DNA of 64,000 nucleotides, taken from assembly GCF_016808335.1 (NCBI RefSeq), contig NC_053139.1, positions 18,742,782 to 18,806,781 of the forward strand, given 5' to 3'. The first letter of the stretch is position 1. Each line of letters opens with the position of its first letter. The stretch is from Panicum virgatum. Lineage: Eukaryota > Streptophyta > Magnoliopsida > Poales > Poaceae. A program made the translations under genes and the position numbers. The notes below the pieces were generated by a model. The model saw only the letters and a list, made by a program, of their open reading frames with translations. It had not been told where the DNA came from and did not search any database. Below, piece by piece: positions 42,733 through 53,222 of the stretch.

Positions 42733-45700
42733 TTACAATGGGCTTCGAGGCCCAACTTTCCTACAGGCATCCATCCCCCCCTGCGGGTCTTCAGGGGCGT
42801 CGAATTCAGCGATGGGAGGGATGTCTGCCTCGAGCTTCTCGGCGAGGACGGTGGCGAATTCCTCTGCGGCTGTGTCAGCTTCATCCATGATGACCGACGC
42901 GGCGTCCGCATCCGCATCATCGGGAATGACGTACCCCGACGACACCTTCTGGAGATCCATGAGGTAATGCGTCGAGGCCACGGCGAGAGCCCGCAGGACA
43001 CCGAGGCGGAAGGTACTCTTGGCGTGTTCGGCAATCCGGCCGCCTAGCGCGCGCAGGCGGCTGATCACCGAACTGCCCGAGACGGCGCCCTCCCCCTCGA
43101 GCTCTTGACACGCGCTCACGGCGGTCTGCTCCAGCTCAGCAAACTCCATCTGTGCCGCCGTGAGCGCGGTGTGGACCGCTTCCTTCGCCGCGGTCTCATC
43201 CGCCACCTTTTGCCTCAGCTCTGAGCAAAGGAAATCAACATTAGCCACGAAAGAAAGCAAAACGACGGAAAATCGAAGGTACTCACCTGCCATGTTCTTT
43301 TGCGCCTCCTCCCTCTGGGTACGGGCGGCCTCCTCGAGCGAGGACATGGAGGCTTCCTTTTCCTTAAGTGTAGCCCCCATGTTCTGGAGGGCCACCTCCC
43401 TCTCTTCGAGGGCCACACCCTGTTCCTGGAGGGTCCCGGCGAGCGCAACCACGGCCACCTCTTTGTGGAGGAGCTCGGCTTTCTGCTGCTCAAGAGTGGC
43501 GCCGAGGCGTTGCAGCTCGGCGCTCTGTGCCTCCGCCTCCCAAGCTCTCTCCTCGAGCGCCGTCCGAAGGCGCTGCAGCTCGGCAGCTTGTGCCTCGGCC
43601 TCCTGGGCCTTCTCCTCTGCTGCCGCCCTCTGGACGTCCCGCTCACCAGCAACCCGCGCCAGCTCCTCCTCCAGCGCCCGCTGACGCGCTCCCAGATCGG
43701 CCATTTTGGTGTTGGCGTCGATGTTTTTGAGCACCAGCTCGGCGTTGTGTTGCCCGAGCTGGCTCATCTGGGAGTACAGCCGGTTCATCTCGACGCTCTT
43801 TTGGCGCGAGATTTCCCTCAGCTGCTGCAAAGGGGGAGGGCGTGGGTGAGGACGCGTAAAAGCTAAAACCGAATCCGAGCAATTTTCGGGGGGGAATATT
43901 TACCTGGCTGACCTGGTAATCCGCGTTCTGATGAAGCTGATAAGCGCGGTCGAGGGCCTGCAAGATCTCGCACCCAACGCCCATCTGCTTGTTCCAGGCC
44001 TCCTCCTCCTCCTGCTCCTTGTGAAGGAACTCTGAGGGGACACCGGACGGGACGATAACCCCGAGGTGGCTCCCCTCCGACGCCCCCGCTTCGAGCACGC
44101 CCGCGCTGGCCGACGCGAACTCGGCAATATGTGCGGCGGCACTCGCCGCAGCAGCGGGGTCGATATCCATTGAGTCCCCGTACTCCTCGCTGCTGTCTGG
44201 CAGCTCCACCACCGCCGTTGCGCCCCCCTGCGCCGTGGGCACGGGCACTATCGCGGCGGTACCCTCGTCTCGGGCCTCGGTGGGCTCCGAGATGGGGGCT
44301 CCTTCTACCGCTGGCGCCTCTTGCGCCATTTCTTCTGCGAGACCCTCGCCCTCGGCCCTCGAAGGCTCGAAGACGGGGGTCTCCTCCGCAGTTTGGCCGG
44401 CAGGGTGCTCCTGCGCGCCCCCGCCAGTTTCTCCTCCTATGTCCGGCCGGGCGGGGATATCTGCGTCGCCCTGACCGGCCTCAACATCAATGACCGCTTG
44501 GGCGGCGCCACCGGCACCGCTCTGGCCGGTCTCCTCGGCGTCGGCCGCTTGAGCAGCCGCCTCGGCGCCACGGTGGCCGGCGTCACTCTGACCAGTGTCA
44601 CCCTCCTTCTCCCGGGCTTGCTGCGCCGCCTGGGCCCCACGGGCCACTGCCTCCCGTAGCCTAGTGGCCGCCACCTCGAGATCCAAGGCGGGTGGGGGCT
44701 GCGGCGCCGTGTGCGGAGTGCTGCGAGCCCCGGTCTTGAGAGCCTTGGCCGGGGCAAGCCGCACTGCATCCTTGGGAACGGCCCCGGGGCTGGAAGTCAA
44801 GAGGCACGAGTTGAGCGGGATCGAGAAATTTACCAAGTACATAACAAAAAACGAAATCCAAAATGCTTACCCAGATCGAGCACTCATGCTCCTCTTCCTC
44901 GTGGCGCTCTTTCGAGCCTGGGGCATCGAGCTGTCCCTCGAAGACTGCCCCGAGGGCGCCCCCCTTGTGTCAGCCCGATGGCTCGAGGCTGCCAGCACGG
45001 ACGACTCCTCTCCCGCCGCGGCCTCGTGGCCGCGGATCAGCACCTGGGGCGCAGGCGACCCCTCGCCGGTCGCCGGCGAGGATGACCCCCGTACCGCACC
45101 CTCGAGGGTGGGATTCGCCGACGACCCCGCTACGGCCCCCGGCTCCTCTGGCGCCACGGTTGCTCCCTCTTCCTCGTCCCACAGGTAGAACGGTAGGGGG
45201 CTCGCGCCCTCCCCGTCCCCCCTCGGCGCGCGGTCCTCGGCATCCGAGGCCTCCTCCGAGTCCTCCTCCTCGTCCTCCTCCGAGGACTCAGGTGTGGCAG
45301 GTCGCGGCTTCCCCTCCGCCCGAGCGAGCTGGCGCGCCTTGTCGTGCGCCGCCTTCCTTTTCCTCTTCCTCTCGGCCTTGGCCTCCACCGCGTCCTTCCG
45401 CCTCTTCATCTTCTCCGCGTGGAGGCGATTGATCAGGCGCTGTTCTGAGACCGGAGGCCTCGAGGTGCCGCATCTCAAACCCTGTACAATACACACAGAT
45501 GGGGTCAGGAAAGGGGAACTACACGATGCACGACGAGTTCGAAGCCAAAACTCACCAGGGAAATATACCCCGGCTCGGGGCGCATCTTGATCCTCCAAAG
45601 ATCCGCGGGATCTTGGGGAAACTCCGCCACCGCATGCTTCGCCCTTCGGGCGGCGTTGGTGTGGGAGAGAAGCTTGCTCGACGTCCCCGAGCCCTCGACC

Positions 45701-46468
45701 TTGCTCCCGGGGATGAGCCGGTAAATCGGCAGGGCCCTCTCCACAAGAGGGATCACCCTCTGCCGGTGAAAGTTCGCGATGACGTCCGCCGCTGTCAATC
45801 CCTTCCTCGCCAAACGCGCCAGCGCATCGGTAAGGCCCTCGAGCCTGGCTTGTTGGGCAGGGGGCGACACCCCCCAGTCCCACTTCGCCGGACGCTCCCG
45901 AAGAACCTTGTTAGTAAACGCCGGGAGTGCGCCGCTGAAGTTTCGAAGGTAGAACCACCCTCGGCTCCACCCGGAGTTGTTTGTCGTCATCTTGCTTGTG
46001 ATGTAAAGGTTCCGCCGGTTCGGGCGGACGTGGAGCGTCAAGCCACCGGCGCGCGCGAACCGCCTTGGCTGGTTCCGCGCGTTCTCGACGAAGAGCTCGC
46101 CGCGGAACAGGTGGATCCAGAGATCCCAGTGGACGTCGATGCCGAGGTACCCCTCGCAGACGGCGACGAAGACCGCCGCCTGCGGATGGAGTTGGGCTGA
46201 AATTGTGCAGCTCCACTCCGTAGTACTCGCACAGCGCCCTCATAAACTTGCTGGCGGGGACGCCGAAGCCCCGTTCGTGGAGGCGCACGAAGCTCACAAC
46301 ATAGCCCTGCGGGAGCTCCGGCTCAGACTCGTCCAGGCGCGGGGAAATCCACGCCGGCGCCCCCGCGTCGGGGTTCCGCGGCAGCAGTCGATCGGCGACC
46401 AGCTGCTCCAGCACCGCGACGGTGGCGGAGGACTTCCCCCATGGCAAGGGCTCCTGGATATCCGACAT
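42733..46468 (-). CDS. Antisense accessory gene of the gypsy element, five exons, one frameshift
   Basis: Gene on the strand opposite gag-pol. Exons: 45556-46468, 44871-45481, 43904-44789, 43287-43824, 42733-43220. All four introns are GT-AG and phases match at each join. Total coding is about 3.44 kb (about 1,145 residues). Exon 1 starts MSDIQEPLPWGKSS and has the putative gypsy-type transposon domain seen in grass proteins (LPQGYVVSFVRLHERGFGVP, GVSPPAQQARLEGLTDALA, FHRQRVIPLVERALPIY). A one-base frameshift lies near 46,190. Exon 2 is basic, then acidic (SSEEDEEEDSEEASD). Exon 3 is Ala/Glu-rich. Exons 4-5 are a long coiled coil (RALEEELARVAGERD). Antisense ORFs at this position are known in Tat elements such as Grande; one was reported to make a nuclear protein. 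Function unknown. Confidence 0.75.
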
Positions 46469-46653
46469 CTCCGAGAGTCGAGGGGGGATGGAAAAAGGAA
46501 GGCTCCGAAATGGCTAAGTCTCTTCCTCTCTCTTTCTCTTTCTCCTTTTCTCCTTCTCGCTATAGGCTATGGGTTCAAGAGGCGACGGAGGCGGAGAAGG
46601 CGAAACAGGATGAAGGCAAATGGCCAGGTGAACCCAAAACATCCCCTTCTTCT

Positions 46654-46666
46654 CCATATTTATGTA
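46654..46666 (-). promoter_or_regulatory. TATA-like box upstream of the antisense gene
   Basis: ACATAAATATGG on the minus strand, about 190 bp upstream of the ATG at 46468. Plausible but unproven. Confidence 0.4.
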
Positions 46667-46696
46667 CCACGGGGGGCGCACCCACAGCCACGGCCC

Positions 46697-46725
46697 AAAT
46701 CTACCGCATTCAATGCGGTAGATTT
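46697..46725. repeat. Perfect 14-bp inverted repeat with one-base loop
   Basis: AAATCTACCGCATT, one C, then AATGCGGTAGATTT. It lies just upstream of the TATA-like box of the antisense gene and could be a protein-binding palindrome or a cruciform/hairpin. Confidence 0.85.
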
Positions 46726-49055
46726 TGCTATCACTGACGGGTGGGCCCCATGACCGCGGAGTTCCCCACGCGCGCACGCAGCGATAAATGCGGCACGGTA
46801 ACCGGCGGGCGCGACGCGACTGTTGTGTTATCCCATCCGTCAGCCGCCGCCCACACCGCACCGCACGAATCGGGCCACGTTCGCCCACCACCAGCGGAAG
46901 ACCCGCGCGCACGACTTGCGACTCTGCGTCGTTTCAAACCAAGACGGACTATTCCTTCAGGGGTCTCTTTACCCTCGAAGGAATCGCATTTCGAGGCCTT
47001 ACTGATCAAGGGATCGAAGCCTGGCCCTTCAGGGGGTTCGACAGGCGCCCCAGATCACCGGAGTCAGGGACTGCAGGGATGTGCCATACAAGCTACCCTC
47101 GAATGCGGAGTTCGAGACATCCTACGAAGTGTTCAAGGCCAGTCGAGGGTGCCTAGAAGGGGGATCCCATCGAGGGAGAGCGTCGAGCCCCCGGACCCTA
47201 TCGAATGGGTCCGAGCCCCGCCTAGTGAACCCTCGCAAGCGCTTTATGAGACGTGTCTATGGACCACGAGCTGACCCCTATCGAACGGGGCACGGACGTC
47301 CACTTGAACAACCCGCTAATAGCTCACTGAAGCAGCCATAGCTCGCGGCCCGGGCATGGGTAGCATGGTGCGCTTCACCCCTCCTCCCTGCGAAAGGGCG
47401 ACGAGGGTCGTAATTAAAGTCGAGGGTTTCCCCTGAACGCCTTCACACGGGCCTAGGCTCGGGGGCTCCTCGCACACTACGGTTCAAAACCACACCCTCG
47501 AATAAATCGACAACCATCACTTATGAAGCTCCACGCGTAAACCGAACCCACCGCTATTAGCGTACGTCCCCCTAACGGCTAAAGCTGAACGCTAGATCAC
47601 CGTACCAGCACTAAGAGTGCCGAGGCCGGCCGAAAAAGTGCCGATGACGGCTGAAAAAGACGCTGGACGGCCATCCCAGTAGAGCTACCCAGCGGGACAA
47701 CATTTATAGCCCTTGGACGAGCACAAACTCTCCTCCAAGGCCTCGGGGGCTACACCGCGGGTGCGCTGACGCGCCCCCGCGAAGGTGACTTCACACATAT
47801 TCGAGGGTCGTGACTCTCTATACACCCCTATACCCTCGGTAATCCTCCCCGCAGAGGAGAAAGGGGACTTTATTGCTCAAATGCAAGTAAAGATTACAAA
47901 GGATCACCGGCGGGAAGCCATCGAAAGATACAAACACATTGCCACCTACGTGGCAATTTTCCCTGTCTTGGGGAGGAGCAGGCGACGAAGAAAGGCACCG
48001 AGCCCCTAGCTGACACAGCAGCGAGGCTGCTAGGGATGCGAGGAGCGGCCCCCAGACCTCACAGGTCCAGCGGGACGCTCTCCTCGCAAGCCTTCTTCTA
48101 GCGTCTCCCCCACCGAAGACCACGCGGGGGGTCGAGCTGGCGGACAGCACCCTCCGCACCGTCTCCCCGAGAGCAACCTTGTCGTCGGGGGGACGATGCG
48201 AAAAACAGCCACCGGACCTGGCGCCAGCGTCCCGGTCAGGCGTCTCCATCCCCCTTCAGGCTAGGGGACATCGCAGGAGCAGGACCCCACGGGTCCAATG
48301 CTCTTCCGCTGATCCCACTGAAGCCGAGGGATGGTCTGCACGCCCACTCCGGTCTTCCCCAACCGCTCGCAAGCATTCTTCTAGCGCCAAAAGCTTAAAA
48401 AAGCCAGGCCACCCCATCTGGGGGCCGGTCGCAAAAAGGCAAAGGAAACATTACAAGATTTAGTCAATGCTGGAAGAAAAAGTCGGGAGGCTGGAGAAGA
48501 AGGGAAACCCCACGACCCCTATTTATAGCTGCGCCAGGCACAAAGCTTCAAGCTTATCAAAGAGCGGAGGCTTGTATCGCCCGTGACGAAGCGGCGCTCC
48601 ACGAGCAAAGGACGTCCTCGGTCCCCGCGCCGAGACACGACCGAATGAAATAAAGCGGAGCTGAGCCCCTGAAAGCTAAGCGGTGCAGCATCGGCTCTGG
48701 CCGGATGCCATCGAACGGCGCGCCGTAAAGCAACCAGGAACGCCGGGGCCAAGGCCCTACGTACGGGCCAGCGCGACGGGAGCACCACCTGCCAAGCCGC
48801 GGGCGCTACCATCACCCTGGCCCTCCTCAGCGCGCGGACACGTTTTGTCCTTCAAAAAAAACAAACAGAGAGGCGCGCGCCTCGAAGCACTCCCCCCATG
48901 GGCGTACTGCCCCGACCGACGTATTGTCACATCCACTAGGCTGGCGCCCAGGCGCGTCTGGCGGGTGCGCGGCATTGACTGATCACGACAAAGGGGAAAT
49001 CGCGGAAACACCCTTTGGCCGAATCCATCGACTCGACCAAAGCCTCGGGGGCTAC
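46726..49055. other. Gypsy 3' internal non-coding region
   Basis: About 2.3 kb, GC-rich, with many TCGAGGG/CCCTCGA words and scattered short open frames that look like composition effects. It ends at CCTCGGGGGCTAC before the 3' LTR. No domain recognised. Confidence 0.5.
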
Positions 49056-50474
49056 TGTCGGGTGCCACAATTAGGGACACCCTAATTGGAGTACTAAAAC
49101 CACATTCGAAAACACAAACACATTTTAAGGCAACTGGGCCCACAAAGGCCCCCGGCCTCCTTCCAAATCTGGAAGAGAGGAAAGGACTCAAAGAAGCCCA
49201 GCATGTGGCCCATTCGCACCCCTCTCAGGCCCACCGAACAATCTCCGCCCCGCTCGAGGGTAGCGAATCTACCCTCGGGCGGGTCACTCATCTCCGCCTC
49301 GCTCGAGGGCTCCCCTCGGACCCTCGACCGCGCAATCGCATTTCCGCCTCGCTCGAGGATAGCGGACCTGCCGTCGAGCGGGTGGCCAGTCTCCGCCTCG
49401 CTCGAGGACAGCGGACCTGCCCTCGAGCGGGTGGCCAATCTCCGCCTCGCTCGAGGCCATCTCTCGGCACAAGGGACAAGTGGCCCCGCCGCCCAACCGA
49501 CCGCCGTACAAAGGCATTAAAGGCCAGCTACTCCGCCACGGCTCAAAGGACGGGCGGCGTCAGACTGCCACTCCCGCAGTGGATGTGACCGGCGTCCCGT
49601 CCACTGACCCCGGTCACCGCTCTGCCACCCCAGCCGCTATAGCAGCACTGTTGAGCATTCAACGCGGTACAAGACAAGTTGGCGCCGCCCCCGTTACTGT
49701 CACGCCGACATCAACCATCTGAACACACCTCCCCCTGGGGAAGGGGTCTGGCGATGTCACGTGCCCTTCCGGGAGGGGCAAACCGCATGCGCGGACGGTC
49801 CCGGACCTCCCTCTTGTGGGATCCGGGACTTCCACGCGCCCCCGGACCTTCTAGTGCGCACGCTCGCACCCCGACCAGGGGGTCCGGGACCGTCCCACGC
49901 CATTACTACCGCTGGGACTCTGCAGGACGGCCGCCGCCATCTCCACAAGACCAAGGACGGAGCCCAGGATGACGGCGACGTGCGTCGCCTTCCCACAGTA
50001 CACTTCCTACAGTGCTCGACCACTGTACCCGCGATTCAGGGGAAAACGACGACTTCCGCGCCCCTACACTCATGTACGCCGCCCCTCCTTACAACTATAA
50101 AAGGAGAGGGTGGGCTTCCTTTTGGAGAGGCTGATCGACTCTCTCCAATCAAAGGTTGGAAGTAAGTTCTCTGAACTCCCCCTCAGAGGACTCTCAGCAC
50201 GACTGAGCACTCATCTCAACCAACTCCACCTCTAGCAGAGACTTGGGAGCTTCTCTCCCTCTCTCGCCTCGCTTGTATCCCCTACTATGAGCACTTCGGG
50301 TGCAAGATAATACAGTGCCCTCGCACGCCCCCTTTGCTGGACGTACGGCCCCGCGGCCGGAACCAGGATAAAACCGTGCGTTACTGTGATTGCCTCTTGC
50401 ATCATCATCTGGGACGAGGAAACACGCAGCATTTACTAGTTGGGATTCAGGCCCCATGGGTCGGAACGCCGACA
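49056..50474 (+). repeat. Gypsy 3' LTR
   Basis: 1,419 bp. Apart from about 24 substitutions it differs from the 5' LTR by lacking exactly one 49-bp tandem unit. It is preceded by CCTCGGGGGCTAC, the usual purine-rich end of this element type. Confidence 0.93.
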
Positions 50475-50479
50475 TCAGC
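50475..50479. repeat. Target duplication of the gypsy element, right
   Basis: TCAGC, directly after the 3' LTR end GCCGACA. Confidence 0.9.
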
Positions 50480-51211
50480 TGAGAATGCAAGCCGAGCAGG
50501 CTCGCCAGCAGGAGGCCCAGACATTAGTGCTTGAGGGGATTAGACAGCAGCAGGAGGCCATGAGGCTACAGCTACAGTAGCAGTCCCAGATTCAGCAGCA
50601 GATGTTCACATTCTTCTCGGGATGCTTCGGTCAGCTATACCGTCACACTGGACTGCCTGAGCCTCAGCTCCCCACACCCCAGCAGCTCCAGTTCAACCCC
50701 ACAGCTCCTGCTCCACCAGTTGGCAGTTTTTGTGCAGACACCCTTGGCGTCATTCCCGATGTCACCCTTTCTTCAGACCGGGTTGTTTGCCAGTCCTGCT
50801 CATACTTCCACCGCTACTCCGGCTCTTGCTCCACAGCCTAGTATCTGGACCGCCGAGCAGCGTGTAGAGTTCCTCAGACAACAGCAGGTTCTGCATCAGC
50901 TACTGCACCCCTCAGCTCACTCACTCACTTTCGACTCACCTTCTCAGCCTGAGGTGCTCCGTCCGTCCGTCGTACGCCCTACACAGCCAGACCTGACTCC
51001 CGTCACGTCTACCCCTCCGACGGACTCCACGGTCGTCGCCGAGCCAGTTGCTACCGCTACTCCAGCTACTTCTGCTGCTCCGACGACTCCGGTCGAGCAG
51101 AAGTCTTCTTCGGTCGACGACGACTGGACGGACGATGACGCCGATGACTCTGCCGCTCAGTTTTCCACTGGACCCAGCCGGAAGACCCCGCCTTCTCCAG
51201 CTCAGGATTAG
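50480..51211 (+). pseudogene. Sirevirus 2 ORF3, part after the gypsy insertion
   Basis: Continues the ORF3 frame after the gypsy element. It is Gln-rich and helical (ARQQEAQT, RQQQEAMRLQLQ), with TAG at 50578 and a frame change near 50,720. It ends with an acidic tail (DDDWTDDDADD) and a stop at 51209. The tail matches the acidic end of Sirevirus 1 ORF3, so both ORF3 proteins were about 770-820 residues long. Confidence 0.7.
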
Positions 51212-51238
51212 ATCGCCTTTCTTTTTGGTGCTTTGTTG

Positions 51239-51253
51239 CCAAAGGGGGAGATA
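51239..51253 (+). other. Inner polypurine tract, Sirevirus 2
   Basis: CAAAGGGGGAGATAG, just after ORF3 and about 220 bp before the outer tract. Sirevirus 1 has the same arrangement at 6,671-6,695. Confidence 0.6.
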
Positions 51254-51460
51254 GATAGGGGAGTAGAGATAGGGGGAGCTTGGTGGTTTGTGGTGTGATT
51301 GGATCTTCATGGATTTTGTGTATGGACATGTTATTTGGATATTGCGTACGCTCTGTGTTGACATGTCCCTACATGTGCTTTATTTCGAGTAATGCATGTT
51401 TGTTTATCGCTTTCTATTTCATATCTTGTGTATCTCTACTTTGTGTTGTCATCAATCACC

Positions 51461-51474
51461 AAAAAGGGGGAGAT
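51461..51474 (+). other. Outer polypurine tract, Sirevirus 2
   Basis: AAAAAGGGGGAGAT, directly before the 3' LTR, the normal plus-strand primer position. Confidence 0.88.
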
Positions 51475-53217
51475 TGAAGTGCATCTAGGCCGATAGATGC
51501 TAATGGTAAGTTTCGGTGATTAATGACAACCGTATGCGACTAACGTGTATTTTGAAGGAAAAATCAATGACTAATTTAGTCTCATATAAAATGTGAAAAG
51601 AGACCCTTCAATTCGGAACAATCATGCGTGCCAAGGACTCAATTTCAAAGATTAAGGACCTTTCTAGTCTCAAGTGTCACAAGGAGATGAAGGACACTTG
51701 ATTTAGACAGGGTTTATAGTTTATAGTTCTTGACCGTACTATTAAGAGGGGTTCATGAGTTAGTAGCTTGATCAAAATTGAGTTGGCCTTAGAAATCTTG
51801 CACACTCGCTCAAAAACAGCTCAAGATGGTCAATAGAAGTTAACACAACACTTGGAAGAAGAAACAATCGAAGTTACTTTCAAATCCAAGTCAATTCAGC
51901 TGAAAACAAAGAAAAACAGCAGCACCGGTTGAACCGGTGCCCTAGCGTCGAAGCATCCGATGCTTGGCGGAAGGACCGATGCCCTGTCGGTCTATCTTCT
52001 CTGGATACAGGCAGAAATCAAGTCAAAAACTCTATAGCACCGGTTGAACCGACGGTCAAAAGATAAGCACCGGTGCATTGGATGTACCATGTTCCAGAGT
52101 GCATGTTTTGGTGGACTTCAACTTCTCTTCAGCACCGGTTGAACCGACGCTTCAGAATTAAAGCACCGGTGCATTAGACGTCCTATGTTCCAGAGAGCTT
52201 GTTTGAGTTGGTCAGTGAACCTCTTCAGCACCGGTTGAACCGACGCCCCTACGAAGCATGCACCGGTGCAATGACGCAAGCCTGGATACTGTGTCAGAAC
52301 CCCAACGGCTACAATTTGGACACAGAGAGACCGGTTGAACCGACGCCTCAAATCTGACACCCATCGGTTCTTCCGGTGCTCACAGTTTTTCTGCAGTGGA
52401 CTTCCAACGGCTATGTAACTCTTTCCACTCTATATAAGGGCACCCCATGGCTCATTTCAGTTGCCTTTGACACCCTGAATACTTGAGGCCACCCTTGAGA
52501 AGAAGAGAAAGTGCTTTGAGCAAACAAGAGAAGATCTAGCACTTTGTTTGTGTTTCAACCTTGAAGAATCCATCCTTTGCAAGTGTAGCAAGTGTGCTTG
52601 AGCTAGGGCCAACTGAGTGTAGGTCAAGTGAAGGCTTATGAGCTTGTTACTCTTGGTGTTTGACAGCACCTAGCCGGTCTTGGTGATCGGAGGTTCTTGG
52701 TGAGCTCTTGGTGTTTGTGGGAGCCCCAAGACAAGAAGATTGTACACGGTGTGAAGCTCGCCGTTCCGGAGATGGAGAAAGAGCATTCTTAGTGATCACT
52801 TGCTCCTTGGTGAAGCAAGGAAGCTATACCCTTGTGTGGGTGCTCCAACGTGGATTAGGGGGGAGCGTCAACTCCTCGATACTACGGGAAAAAATCCGGT
52901 TGTCTCGTGTCTCTTACTTTTATTTCAAGCAATTAAATCCTTTTGTTGTTACTCTTGTCTTTGATTGCTTGTAGTTTGACTAGGACAACTTGCATGGTAG
53001 TGTGATCTTTTGCTTAGGTTTTGATTTTGCTAGTGTGATATCTTTTAAGCAACATGATCATGATAGTGTGTTTACCCACCTAAGGACCTTGTGTTAGCAT
53101 GCTCTAGTGACTAGGTTTCAATTTCATAGTTTGGGCAATACTAGTTTAGGTTAAGGACTAGATAGATTTTTGAAAAAGTCTCAATTCAACCTCCCTTCTT
53201 GGACAACGATCCTTACA
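51475..53217 (+). repeat. Sirevirus 2 3' LTR
   Basis: 1,743 bp, the same length as the 5' LTR and differing at roughly 49 positions by eye, mostly transitions, with compensating one-base indels. Confidence 0.93.
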
Positions 53218-53222
53218 ACAAG
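53218..53222. repeat. Target duplication of Sirevirus 2, right
   Basis: ACAAG directly after the 3' LTR end CGATCCTTACA. Sequence to the right of here is the original 3' flank of the UGT. Confidence 0.9.

Larger units (their letters stand above)
34183..50474 (+). mobile_element. Gypsy LTR retrotransposon, Tat-type, inserted in Sirevirus 2 ORF3
   Basis: 16.3-kb plus-strand element with TGTCGGGTGCC...GCCGACA LTRs and 5-bp flanks TCAGC. Order gag, protease, RT, RNase H, a second RNase H-like domain, integrase (gypsy order), then about 6.9 kb before the 3' LTR that carries a five-exon antisense gene. The second RNase H and the antisense ORF are hallmarks reported for the plant Tat lineage. LTRs differ by about 24 substitutions (about 1.7%, counted by eye) plus one 49-bp repeat unit, making this the youngest LTR element here. 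Confidence 0.94.
23629..53217 (+). mobile_element. Sirevirus-type Copia LTR retrotransposon 2, itself split by a gypsy element
   Basis: Plus-strand element spanning 29.6 kb, of which 16.3 kb is a nested gypsy element, so the native size is about 13.3 kb. Both LTRs are 1,743 bp and the flanks share ACAAG. The primer site is TGGTATCAGAGC. Order: gag, protease, integrase, RT, RNase H, spacer, ORF3 (split), two polypurine tracts, 3' LTR. About 49 LTR differences were counted by eye (about 2.8%). It is related to Sirevirus 1 but belongs to a different family: the LTR starts share GCATCTAGGCC and GGTGATTAATGACAACC, while much of the rest differs. Confidence 0.94.
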
